NCBI GenBank assembly: GCA_965277745.1
Contig: OZ255837.1
Location: forward strand, 558,001-622,000
DNA length: 64,000 nt
Direction: 5' to 3'
Source of the DNA: G965277745 sp965277745
GTDB lineage: Bacteria; Pseudomonadota; Gammaproteobacteria; Cardiobacteriales; Cardiobacteriaceae
In this document: piece by piece, positions 32,874-41,794 of the stretch
How the letters are laid out: each line of letters begins with the position of its first letter
Position numbering within the stretch: the stretch's first letter is position 1
Position numbers and translations under genes: made by a program
Notes under the pieces: generated by a model
The model's input: only the letters and a program-made list of their open reading frames with translations
What the model was told of the DNA's origin: nothing
The model's database searches: none

Positions 32874-34022
32874 CAGACATTATCAAACAACAACTGTCCG
32901 TTGAGTGTTATTGTCAGATAATTCGACACTAGGAATTTGTTTTTCTAGCGCCAAATGCTTTGCCTCACGAAATGTCTGCATCGGTGTTTTACCATAACAG
33001 TGCTTACCACTATGTGGACGCTGTTCATTATATTTACTGATCCAGTGATCAACGTCAACTTGCAGTTCATCTAGCGAACGATAAATCTTCTTACGAAAGA
33101 CTATATCATAAAACTCATTTTTCATGGTTCTATGAAAACGCTCACATATACCGTTCGTTTGAGGACTATTGGCCTTGGTCTTTGAGTGATCAACGTTCTC
33201 AGTAGCCAAATAAAGCTCATAGGCATGACTCTCAACTTTACCACAATACTCAGTGCCCCGGTCGGTAAGAATACGACACAAGGGGAGTTCGCATTCATCA
33301 AAAAATGGGATGACCCGGTCATTAAGCATATCAGCTGCTGTGATCGCTGATTTCTCTATATAGAGCTTTGCGAGAGCCGCTTTGCTATAGGTATCAATAA
33401 AAGTCTGCTGATAAATACGCCCAACACCTTTCATGGTACCGACAAAATACGTATCCTGTGCCCCAAGGTATCCAGGGTGGTGCGTTTGAATTTCTCCATG
33501 GGCTTCGCGTTGCGATTTGGCTTTCTCAAGCGCTGCAAGCTGTTCCTCGGTCAGTAAAATACCTTCTTGAGCCGAACGAGACTCCAACGCTTTCAGGCGC
33601 TTTTTCATGGTCTCAAGGTCATGGCGTAACCAGATCGATCGAACACCACCAGATGACACCACAATGCCTCGTTTTAACAACTCTTGTGAGGCACGTAATT
33701 GTCCTAGCGCAGGATTGTCTATCGCTATATCAATTACTGCACGTTCTACATGCTCAGGAACACGATTCTTCACCACCGGTTTCTTACGGCTGATTTCTCG
33801 CAGCGCGTCTTCACCACCATTTTCGTATAAACGTTTAAAACGATAAAAACTATCTCGGCTGTAGCCCATCGTTTTGCATGCTTGTGACACACTACCCAAT
33901 TGTTTTGCCAACTCCAAAAGGCCAACTTTGGGCTTGATTATCTTCATTTCAATATTCGTCATAATCTGACTCCTTTTGACTCGATTTTATCAAAAATGTC
34001 AGATTAAGTCTCATTCTTTACA
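32850..34022 (-). mobile_element. IS481-family insertion sequence, copy 1
   Basis: 1173 bp with imperfect terminal inverted repeats (TGTAGAAATC...TTAATCTGACAG and TGTAAAGAATG...TTAATCTGACA), flanked by the 7-bp target duplication TTTGAGC (32843-32849 and 34023-34029). Apparently identical over its full length to 36120-37292. Confidence 0.92.
32883..33962 (-). CDS. IS481-family transposase
   Basis: A 359-residue DDE transposase. The N-terminal HTH region (GSVSQACKTMGYSRDSFYRF) is followed by an rve integrase core with FVGTMKGVGRIYQQTFIDTY (first Asp), LCRILTDRGTEYCGK (second Asp) and NSPQTNGICERFHRTMKNEF (Glu). Full length and intact, so capable of moving the element. Confidence 0.92.
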   Translation of the reverse strand: MTNIEMKIIKPKVGLLELAKQLGSVSQACKTMGYSRDSFYRFKRLYENGGEDALREISRKKPVVKNRVPEHVERAVIDIAIDNPALGQLRASQELLKRGIVVSSGGVRSIWLRHDLETMKKRLKALESRSAQEGILLTEEQLAALEKAKSQREAHGEIQTHHPGYLGAQDTYFVGTMKGVGRIYQQTFIDTYSKAALAKLYIEKSAITAADMLNDRVIPFFDECELPLCRILTDRGTEYCGKVESHAYELYLATENVDHSKTKANSPQTNGICERFHRTMKNEFYDIVFRKKIYRSLDELQVDVDHWISKYNEQRPHSGKHCYGKTPMQTFREAKHLALEKQIPSVELSDNNTQRTVVV

Positions 34023-34068
34023 TTTGAGCCTTTCCAATAAACGTGCTCAAAGGGACTTTCTACACTAA

Positions 34069-34436
34069 AAGACTCCATTTTTCGTTCTCCCACCATCGCC
34101 CGCCGGCGGTTTTTCGCGTGAAAAGCATCGCGGCCGCTTATCGAAGGATCGGCTCGATGCCTTCTTCCGGGGCTGTCCCGAGAGACGCCATAAACGAAGA
34201 TAATGAAGAGACGGCCACGCTTTTCACCCGTGATCTCGCGGAATGTCGCCAGTTTTGTCGACTGTCGCGCCGATCGGGCGAGAGCTGGAGCCGAGACGCC
34301 CAAGGCAGGCCAATGAGCGGTTCATCGTTCGAGGCCGCCTGTTGCGGTTAAGCTGGATGCGAAGGGGGAGGTGGCGTTTCCTGTTTTTTCACCTTGTTTG
34401 AAGTAGAATTATGAGAAACGGTTACAGGAACAGCTT
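34069..34436. other. Non-coding stretch with repeat copy and promoter
   Basis: Contains copy 2 of the 173-bp repeat (34110-34282) and, just before the DUF805 gene, a TTTGAAGTAGAATT promoter-like segment paralogous to the one near 31590. No gene seen. Confidence 0.5.
34110..34282. repeat. 173-bp dispersed direct repeat, copy 2
   Basis: Partner of 30706-30878 in the same orientation. Confidence 0.7.
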
Positions 34437-34802
34437 ATGAATTTCGGAGAGGCAATAGCGACATGCATGGGCAAATATTTTACATTTTCGGGTCGTGCCA
34501 AAAGGAGTGAGTATTGGTGGTTCTACCTGTTCACTGTTTTGATGAATTGGGGAGCCAACATGGTAGACGGCATTGCCTATACCGGCGGAATTTCCAGTCT
34601 CCTCGTGTCATCGGCATTTCTGATACCTTCATTGGCGGTCGGTTCACGCCGGTTGCATGATATCGGCAAAAGCGGATGGTGGCAGCTGTTGATTTTAACG
34701 ATTTTGGGAGTGATCCTTTTAATTGTATGGTGGGCCACGGATACCAAATCCGAAGGCGACAAATACGGCGAAACCCTCTCTACCGATCACAAATACTTTT
34801 AG
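34437..34802 (+). CDS. DUF805 family inner-membrane protein
   Basis: A 121-residue membrane protein of the DUF805 family: FSGRAKRSEYWWFYLFTVLM, then LIPSLAVGSRRLHDIGKSGW and LLIVWWATDTKSEGDKYG. It has three to four helices with the diagnostic R-S-E-Y-W and R-R-L-H-D motifs. Function is unknown; homologues are often single-gene accessory loci. The start has a weak ribosome-binding site (GGAACAGCTT). Confidence 0.85.
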   Translation: MNFGEAIATCMGKYFTFSGRAKRSEYWWFYLFTVLMNWGANMVDGIAYTGGISSLLVSSAFLIPSLAVGSRRLHDIGKSGWWQLLILTILGVILLIVWWATDTKSEGDKYGETLSTDHKYF

Positions 34803-34921
34803 AGTTATGTTGACAGCGCAAGAAACAGGCAGACGTATGTAAAGTTGCAGTCCGGCACTTTACAAACCAGGGCTTGGATAGCTACAATGTAGCTGCTTTG
34901 AATGTACAGTGAAGGTGATTC

Positions 34922-35209
34922 ATGAACGCCGATTCTCTTGTCCGCGCGCGTATCGACAAACAGACAAAAGAATGAGCCACACTCGCCCTTGAAGCCATGG
35001 GTCTGTCCGTCTCCGATGTCATCCGCTTGCTGATGGTGCGCATCGCCAATGAAAAGCGTCTACCCTTCGATGTCAAGGTACCTAACACTATTACACGCGA
35101 GGCCGTCGCCGAATTGGAAGCGGGCAAAGGAGAAAAATTCGCCGGCGTGGATGACTTGATGGCGGACCTGCATGCGGATGATCGAGAGATCTTCCGCGTT
35201 CAAGCGTGA
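34922..35209 (+). pseudogene. DinJ/RelB antitoxin with in-frame stop
   Basis: MNADSLVRARIDKQTKE-stop-ATLALEAMGLSVSDVIRL ... LPFDVKVPNTIT ... FAGVDDLMADLHAD is a RelB/DinJ ribbon-helix-helix antitoxin interrupted by TGA at codon 18, probably from an altered GAG codon. A restart at ATG 34997 would lose the DNA-binding strand but keep the toxin-binding tail. The toxin gene overlaps its end. Confidence 0.8.
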
Positions 35210-35420
35210 TTACAAGCGCGAGTCCAGGGGACGGCATGGCGCCGCGCTCGACAAAGCGCTCGAATCGGCACTTATCTCCCTGACAATCGACCGGCCTCTC
35301 GAGAAAAGATACCGCGATCACGATCTTTCCGGCGATTGGGCGGGCTATCGTGAGTGCCACTTCGAGCCCGATTTGCTGCTGATTTATCGCCAGTCCGATG
35401 ACACGCTGCGTCTGGCGAGG
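35172..35420 (+). pseudogene. YafQ-type toxin truncated before its catalytic His
   Basis: MIERSSAFKRDYKRESRGRH ... LEKRYRDHDLSGDWAGYREC, then FEPDLLLIYRQSDDTLRLAR is YafQ (RelE superfamily mRNA interferase). E. coli YafQ ends with a GTHAALFG-like segment carrying the catalytic His. Here the frame switches after LRLAR into a repeat segment (CGCCATAAACGAAGAG) and runs to 35516 as an unrelated tail. Expected inactive. Loss of the toxin may have allowed the stop in the antitoxin. Confidence 0.75.
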
Positions 35421-35518
35421 CGCCATAAACGAAGAGACGGCGGTACTCCACATAAAGAAAGGATTTGCTGTTATCCTTTCTTTATCTGGATGACAAAAAA
35501 AGGATACTTTACTTAGCC

Positions 35519-35623
35519 ATGATCCCCAAAAAAGAGAACTCGCGCCTTGGGCGAATGGTCGTTGTCTCAACGGTAGGAGAGAAGGCGAAAGCATTCGTTC
35601 CGCCACTGACGTACTCCCGTTAA
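35519..35623 (+). pseudogene. Fic N-terminal fragment, second copy
   Basis: MIPKKENSRLGRMVVVSTVG ... AFVPPLTYSR-stop repeats the first 28 codons of the remnant at 31015, together with its upstream stem-loop, then breaks off. The following 35624-35968 has no gene apart from an IS5-type scrap. Confidence 0.7.
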
Positions 35624-35798
35624 ATGCGACAATCCGCTTCTGTTGGCGAAAGCTGTGAACGCGAAGCGCGGATGCCGCCAGGGGGAAGGAGCGGTTCCTG
35701 CGGCTGGGCTGGGATGGATGGTGTGAGTTGAAGGGCTATCCGTAGCAGGGAGAAAAGCCGCCATGTCAATATAGTGACTTTGTCACTCTCCACTGGAA

Positions 35799-35868
35799 AC
35801 AATACAATCAGGCGTTGGTTAATCGCGGCTCGGTGACGTTTTGAATTGACGATAATACAATCAAAAAT
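35799..35868 (+). pseudogene. IS5/IS903-type transposase N-terminal scrap
   Basis: WKQYNQALVNRGSVTF-stop-IDDN matches the start of IS903-group transposases (family consensus YNxALINRGSLTFWID) with TGA replacing Trp. Nothing else of the element remains. Confidence 0.5.
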
Positions 35869-36119
35869 ACAATCAAATCTTGGCACTGCAAAGAGAGCAC
35901 CATGGTCACCGTGGAAGAGGGTTCCAATATTCGCTGTAACAACGCCCAGAGCCCTTGATCAGTTTATATCAATATTTCCAGTTTTCGTAAGCTAGGGGAG
36001 AGCGGTTCAGATCATCTTTAAAAGTTCGCCATTGCGGCATGATACGCTCCATATGAGATACAAAGTTATCATTGTGAGTCCGTTCGAGAAAATGAACGAT
36101 TTCGTGGACAACGATATAC

Positions 36120-37292
36120 TGTAGAAATCAAAACTTAATCTGACAGACATTATCAAACAACAACTGTCCGTTGAGTGTTATTGTCAGATAATTCGACACT
36201 AGGAATTTGTTTTTCTAGCGCCAAATGCTTTGCCTCACGAAATGTCTGCATCGGTGTTTTACCATAACAGTGCTTACCACTATGTGGACGCTGTTCATTA
36301 TATTTACTGATCCAGTGATCAACGTCAACTTGCAGTTCATCTAGCGAACGATAAATCTTCTTACGAAAGACTATATCATAAAACTCATTTTTCATGGTTC
36401 TATGAAAACGCTCACATATACCGTTCGTTTGAGGACTATTGGCCTTGGTCTTTGAGTGATCAACGTTCTCAGTAGCCAAATAAAGCTCATAGGCATGACT
36501 CTCAACTTTACCACAATACTCAGTGCCCCGGTCGGTAAGAATACGACACAAGGGGAGTTCGCATTCATCAAAAAATGGGATGACCCGGTCATTAAGCATA
36601 TCAGCTGCTGTGATCGCTGATTTCTCTATATAGAGCTTTGCGAGAGCCGCTTTGCTATAGGTATCAATAAAAGTCTGCTGATAAATACGCCCAACACCTT
36701 TCATGGTACCGACAAAATACGTATCCTGTGCCCCAAGGTATCCAGGGTGGTGCGTTTGAATTTCTCCATGGGCTTCGCGTTGCGATTTGGCTTTCTCAAG
36801 CGCTGCAAGCTGTTCCTCGGTCAGTAAAATACCTTCTTGAGCCGAACGAGACTCCAACGCTTTCAGGCGCTTTTTCATGGTCTCAAGGTCATGGCGTAAC
36901 CAGATCGATCGAACACCACCAGATGACACCACAATGCCTCGTTTTAACAACTCTTGTGAGGCACGTAATTGTCCTAGCGCAGGATTGTCTATCGCTATAT
37001 CAATTACTGCACGTTCTACATGCTCAGGAACACGATTCTTCACCACCGGTTTCTTACGGCTGATTTCTCGCAGCGCGTCTTCACCACCATTTTCGTATAA
37101 ACGTTTAAAACGATAAAAACTATCTCGGCTGTAGCCCATCGTTTTGCATGCTTGTGACACACTACCCAATTGTTTTGCCAACTCCAAAAGGCCAACTTTG
37201 GGCTTGATTATCTTCATTTCAATATTCGTCATAATCTGACTCCTTTTGACTCGATTTTATCAAAAATGTCAGATTAAGTCTCATTCTTTACA
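36120..37292 (-). mobile_element. IS481-family insertion sequence, copy 2
   Basis: 1173 bp, apparently identical to 32850-34022, with the same terminal repeats and a 7-bp target duplication GATATAC (36113-36119, 37293-37299). Identity of the copies and clean duplications indicate recent transposition. Confidence 0.93.
36153..37232 (-). CDS. IS481-family transposase
   Basis: Same 359-residue protein as 32883-33962, with intact DDE residues and HTH. Confidence 0.92.
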   Translation of the reverse strand: MTNIEMKIIKPKVGLLELAKQLGSVSQACKTMGYSRDSFYRFKRLYENGGEDALREISRKKPVVKNRVPEHVERAVIDIAIDNPALGQLRASQELLKRGIVVSSGGVRSIWLRHDLETMKKRLKALESRSAQEGILLTEEQLAALEKAKSQREAHGEIQTHHPGYLGAQDTYFVGTMKGVGRIYQQTFIDTYSKAALAKLYIEKSAITAADMLNDRVIPFFDECELPLCRILTDRGTEYCGKVESHAYELYLATENVDHSKTKANSPQTNGICERFHRTMKNEFYDIVFRKKIYRSLDELQVDVDHWISKYNEQRPHSGKHCYGKTPMQTFREAKHLALEKQIPSVELSDNNTQRTVVV

Positions 37293-37866
37293 GATATACT
37301 CAAGGCAGTTAATTGGCTTTTTAATAAGTTCCAAGTTAATCCATATTCTCTTATGAGCGGGGTTGCAGCTTCCCCATTTTGTTTTCATCCTTTTAATTCC
37401 GAAGGATCCCACCTGCAAGCCAGACTTGATTTCCCACTTTCTAACAATGCCAGGGAGTATTCTTTTCATTTCCTTACGATACCAATCCGTAAGTAGTTTT
37501 TCGCGCTCCTCTAGTCCGGCATCCTTATTGATATTCAACACTAGCATCTTTTTATTCCGCACCTCAATGAAAGGGCGTTTTTCAGTGTGAGCAATGTCTA
37601 ATAAATATCTGCGGCCAAGGTAATAATGACTTTCCCCGGTGATTAGCTCTCTTGCGCTTTGCCGAGGTTGATCTGCAAAAGATTTTATTTGGCGTTTGAT
37701 CCAGCCGAGCTTTGATATGACAGCTAACCTTACAGCTTCATCGTCGATAATTTCTGGAACAGCAATCCTGACCCATCCATTGGGTGGGTATACAGCCAAG
37801 TGAAGGTTTTTTATTTTCTTTCGGATAACCTTCACAGGCAGTTCATTGACAGTAATTGTGCTCTCA

Positions 37867-40800
37867 TTAGTATTCACTTTGATTTTTCACCAGTTCAAGT
37901 ATTCGTTTTGTGTCGTAGTCAGTTCCACTCAGAACCGACCGAATAGCCAGTTCTATTTCGCGTTCTTTGAACCTATTTCCACGAAATCCGTCTTTCTTGG
38001 TGGCTCTAACAGTTTTGTCCACTTTAAGAGCAAGATTTTCATCCTTTCCTAGGTTATCATAAAGCGCTCTTTTCGCTGCGGAATTTAAAGATTTAGGATA
38101 GGAAATATTCGTTTCTGGTCGCGAAATCTTACCTGATAAATCAATGATCTTTTTCAGATAATCCTTATACTTAAGCGCCTGATCTTTACGTTCTTGAATC
38201 AGCGCATCAAGCAGTTCGGACATTTTCTCATAGTATTTTGGGTTAACTGGTTGCTCATCAATAATGACTTTTCGAATGTTGTTTTCGATGGTTTCTGCAA
38301 CCACTTCCTGGTTATTACGAATGCCTTCAGGCAGCTCTTTGATTGCATCTTCTCCGCGCGCAACAATCAGCTGGATAAGGCTCAAATCATCGAAGGCTGA
38401 TATTTTTTGGCTTTCTTCTGCTCGGATATATGAATCGATCAAATGGCGCATGGAAGGCTCGTAGACCTTCATGTCGATATAATCACCACTCGCCATTTTA
38501 ACTTCGGTTCGCACAGATTCATAATATTGCACTTCCGCCTTAATCGCTGCAATTTCTTCCGGTGAATATCCAGCTTCGGTCATTTCATTAGCCAGAGCGG
38601 CATATGCTCGAATGAACGAACCGCTTTCCTTGTACAAAGCAAGCCTGCGCGGCTCGTTGTCTTTCAGCGCGTTTTTATCAGAGGTATCTTCTGCACAGAA
38701 ATATTGAATGTATGCGGCGGTGTCTTTTGGTGAAGCGACATTTTCACAAAGCGCTTTTACGGTTTCGCGTGCCTCATCCAAGCGTTCTCGGGCCTTGGTC
38801 AGGCGATTTTCAAGCAACCCGGCAACATCTTCTTTGTCGTATTTATCGAATGCACCGCAGGTATAATCTTTAATTGAGCTTTCCAGGCTGTTGAACAAGT
38901 CCTTGTAGTCAATGATATATCCGTATTCCTTATCCTCACCATCCAAGCGGTTTACGCGACAAATAGCTTGGAAAAGGCCATGGTCTTGCATCTTCTTGTC
39001 GATGTAGAGATAGGTGGCCGATGGCGCGTCAAAACCTGTCAGCAATTTATCAACCACGATTAAGAGCCGCATCTGGCCGGGCTCGTCGACAAACTTCTCT
39101 TTCACTTTCTTTTCAAATTCTTCTGCACGATTGACAGCCTGATCCGCTGGCTCATCAAAAAAGTTAGCCAGCATTTTTCGGTAGATATCGTACTGGTTAA
39201 GTTTCTCCGTATAACCTTCACCGCTTTCCTCATCTTTGATACCTTGTGGAGATGGCTTATAGGAGGTGACGATAGCGCATTTCCCGGAAAGCTCCGTCCT
39301 GTCAAAGAGTTCGTAAAATTTACATGCTTGGTAAATACTACCGGAAACCAGAAGGGCATTTCCGCGCCCATCAGCAAGTCGATCCCGTGTCTGCATATCA
39401 AGCAGGATATCGCTGACGATTTTTTCCAGCCGTGATTGAGAGCTGAGAACCTTTTGCAGGGTTCCCCATTTCTTTTTCAATTGCGCCCGGGCAAAATCAT
39501 TGAGGCCTTTTGTTTTCGCCTCAAACCACAGATCGATCTTGTCCTGAGAGGTAATATTCTGGTCAATGTCACGCGCTTCATAGCGCAAGTCGAGCACAAC
39601 GCTGTCTTTAACCGCTTCATCAAATTTGTATGTATGAATGTAAGGTCCGAAGACCTCAAGGCTGGTTTGCTTATTATCCTTGAGCAACGGTGTCCCTGTA
39701 AAACCGATGAACAAGGCATTCGGCAGAACCTTCTTCATGGCATTATGTAGTTTGTTCGATTGCGTGCGGTGGCACTCATCCACGAACACATAAATGTCGC
39801 CCTTGGCCTTAAAGTTGGACATCATATTCTTCTGAATATCCGCCAGAAATTTATCGACATCCTCATCGGATAATTCATCATTATCCAAGCCGCCAAATTT
39901 ATGGACAAGCGAGCACATCAGCCACTGGTCGGTGCGATTAAGCGTATGCACAAGGTCAGCACCGCTGGTGGTGCGGTAAATATCCTCATCGACGCCGCGA
40001 TAGACTTTTTCTATTTGCTCATCCAGTTCGGTACGGTCGGTGATGATAAGCACGCGAGAATCTTTTACGTTCTCACGTATCCATTTAGTCAGCCACACCA
40101 TGGTCAGACTTTTGCCGGAGCCTTGCGTATGCCAAATGATCCCGCCCTGACGGCGACGGATATAATCCTGCGCTTCTCTGATCCCAAAATATTGGTTTTG
40201 ACGGCATATCTTTTTTACGCCTGCATCAAAGACGATGAAATCGTGGATCAACTCAAGCAGACGATTTTTTTCACACATGAGGGATAAATGCCGATCCAGC
40301 TTATAATCACCAAATCCCCCATCTTCTTTCCATTCAAGGTAATACTTTTCACTGGTTTCAATCGTGCCGTAGCGCAAACCTTGCGTATCATTTCCGGCCA
40401 TCACCAGCTGTATGGTGGTAAAAAACGGGCGGATAAAGTCTTTACGCTGATTAAGCAAATTCTGGCGAATGCCCTCGGTCAGGCCAATGATGGAGCGTTT
40501 TAGCTCAATCACGCCGATGGCTATACCGTTGAGATAAAGCACCAGATCCGGACGTTTGGTGTTGTTTCCTGTGACCGTGACTTCCTCAGCCATCGCAAAG
40601 TCATTCTTTTCTGGCTCAGCCCAGTTGATCAGCCAAACGGTCTGGGTTTGCTCGCCAGCACCTTCCTTGACCTTGATGCCGTAGCGCAGCAGACGATAAA
40701 CGTCCTTATTGGCATCATAAAGGCTACGCCCATCAGCTAACGCAGCCGCTTGATCCAATACACGCAAAGCGCGTTCAATCAGTTTATCGCTGAAGCCTTG

Positions 40801-40953
40801 CCTTTGCAGAAACGGCTTTAACAGGCTTGGCTCAATATTTTTGTTTTCGCGGTTTTGCCCATCACATAGATAGTCGTATCCAAGCTGGTCTTTGAACAGC
40901 TTGACGATGCGGTTTTGGGTCACCCGCTCTATGGCTCCAACTTTACTCATCAT
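37867..40953 (-). CDS. hsdR: Type I restriction enzyme R subunit (HsdR)
   Basis: A 1028-residue ATP-dependent translocase/endonuclease subunit. Near residue 140, PDLVLYLNGIAIGVIELKR carries the D...ExK nuclease motif. Walker A HTQGSGKSLTMVWL (about 278), the DECH box VFVDECHRTQS (about 393), IGFTGTPL and QAICRVNR helicase motifs follow, and the C-terminus contacts the methylase complex. ATG 40953 (MMSKVGAIERVTQNR) overlaps the dinD stop; a longer open frame to 41070 only overlaps dinD. It looks intact, but its partner hsdM is frameshifted. Confidence 0.93.
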   Translation of the reverse strand: MMSKVGAIERVTQNRIVKLFKDQLGYDYLCDGQNRENKNIEPSLLKPFLQRQGFSDKLIERALRVLDQAAALADGRSLYDANKDVYRLLRYGIKVKEGAGEQTQTVWLINWAEPEKNDFAMAEEVTVTGNNTKRPDLVLYLNGIAIGVIELKRSIIGLTEGIRQNLLNQRKDFIRPFFTTIQLVMAGNDTQGLRYGTIETSEKYYLEWKEDGGFGDYKLDRHLSLMCEKNRLLELIHDFIVFDAGVKKICRQNQYFGIREAQDYIRRRQGGIIWHTQGSGKSLTMVWLTKWIRENVKDSRVLIITDRTELDEQIEKVYRGVDEDIYRTTSGADLVHTLNRTDQWLMCSLVHKFGGLDNDELSDEDVDKFLADIQKNMMSNFKAKGDIYVFVDECHRTQSNKLHNAMKKVLPNALFIGFTGTPLLKDNKQTSLEVFGPYIHTYKFDEAVKDSVVLDLRYEARDIDQNITSQDKIDLWFEAKTKGLNDFARAQLKKKWGTLQKVLSSQSRLEKIVSDILLDMQTRDRLADGRGNALLVSGSIYQACKFYELFDRTELSGKCAIVTSYKPSPQGIKDEESGEGYTEKLNQYDIYRKMLANFFDEPADQAVNRAEEFEKKVKEKFVDEPGQMRLLIVVDKLLTGFDAPSATYLYIDKKMQDHGLFQAICRVNRLDGEDKEYGYIIDYKDLFNSLESSIKDYTCGAFDKYDKEDVAGLLENRLTKARERLDEARETVKALCENVASPKDTAAYIQYFCAEDTSDKNALKDNEPRRLALYKESGSFIRAYAALANEMTEAGYSPEEIAAIKAEVQYYESVRTEVKMASGDYIDMKVYEPSMRHLIDSYIRAEESQKISAFDDLSLIQLIVARGEDAIKELPEGIRNNQEVVAETIENNIRKVIIDEQPVNPKYYEKMSELLDALIQERKDQALKYKDYLKKIIDLSGKISRPETNISYPKSLNSAAKRALYDNLGKDENLALKVDKTVRATKKDGFRGNRFKEREIELAIRSVLSGTDYDTKRILELVKNQSEY

Positions 40954-41794
40954 TACTGTCCAAACTATCTGTTGATTTAAGTGCTTTTTTCTCCTGCGAT
41001 GCAATTCGTCGCTCAAGCTTCTTGATATCTTCCGCAGGCAGCAAAGATTCTGGGCGGATACCTCGCTCAATCAAAGTGTTGCGAACCGCCTGATTGTTGG
41101 TGACATGTTCACGTGATATCTGCCCCTCAGTGCTCATATTATTTTCTCGAGTATTATGTATTGTAATTTCCGTGGCAAAGTCTTTCGCCTTGAGAATAAT
41201 GGTTGGCGAAAAATCAGCCAGCGGACGAGTATCGGGGACTTTCCACTGCGCTTTCATCTGCCGCGTGCTTTTGCCAAAGAGCGCTTGGTCTCCCTTGCTA
41301 CGAATGATAGCGAAGTTGCGATCTTGGCCCGTTTGTTCGTATATGACCTCGGAGAGCTCTTTTTCTGTCTGTGTCAGCTTTTTGCGCGCAGAGAGGCGCT
41401 CCTGCTCCAATATGCGTTGCTCGATCAGCTCAGCCCGGCGGGTTTGCATCGCAAAGTAGGTCTGGGCAAAGGCGATCTGCTCTTTTCGTGGATCGCCATT
41501 CTGGGCAATCAGGTAGCAGGCATAACGGGTCAGCATGACATCGTCGATTTCCCGCGCGCTCCCGGAGCCTAATTTGACCATTTTCCTGACGTCGGGAAAA
41601 TGGTCAGAGACCTCATGGCCACTGACCTCACAAGCAATTTTTGCTTTTGAAATGACTTTCGAGAAGTTCTCCCATTTATCATAACCCAGAAGGTACTGCA
41701 GATCACGGGCAAGCCAGTATTCAATCCCGCTTTCGGTTTGTTGGGCATGCAGCTCAAAGTTGTCTGTTAATGTGGTGATGCGCTCTTTTTTCAT
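40943..41794 (-). CDS. dinD: DinD-like DNA damage-inducible protein
   Basis: A 283-residue DinD homologue: ESGIEYWLARDLQYLLGYDK, WENFSKVISKAKIACEVSG, then VMLTRYACYLIAQNGDPRKE and QIAFAQTYFAMQTR. The N-terminus is Bro-N-like. E. coli DinD is SOS-induced and inhibits RecA filaments. Here it is built into the hsd operon, overlapping hsdS by four bases and hsdR by 11. It may buffer the host against breaks or RecA activity during restriction; that role is inference. Confidence 0.88.
   Translation of the reverse strand: MKKERITTLTDNFELHAQQTESGIEYWLARDLQYLLGYDKWENFSKVISKAKIACEVSGHEVSDHFPDVRKMVKLGSGSAREIDDVMLTRYACYLIAQNGDPRKEQIAFAQTYFAMQTRRAELIEQRILEQERLSARKKLTQTEKELSEVIYEQTGQDRNFAIIRSKGDQALFGKSTRQMKAQWKVPDTRPLADFSPTIILKAKDFATEITIHNTRENNMSTEGQISREHVTNNQAVRNTLIERGIRPESLLPAEDIKKLERRIASQEKKALKSTDSLDSNDE

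Larger units (their letters stand above)
35969..37877 (-). pseudogene. YgjP-like (DUF45/M48-type) metallopeptidase split by IS481
   Basis: The N-terminal 192 codons (37877-37299: MNTNESTITVNELPVKVIRK ... MKTKWGSCNPAHKRIWINLE, then NCLEYI) continue after the IS at 36119-35969 as VVHEIVHFLERTHNDNF ... SPLAYENWKY. Together they form a YgjP-type zinc peptidase with the HExxH motif in the second half. The IS and its 7-bp duplication GATATAC split it just before the active site. Its start overlaps the hsdR stop; such peptidases are common downstream of hsdR. Confidence 0.88.

Noticed and set aside
35900..35960. Possible tRNA-like fold near the IS5 scrap
   Set aside because: No acceptor/T-arm pairing or GTTCGA-type loop could be found.
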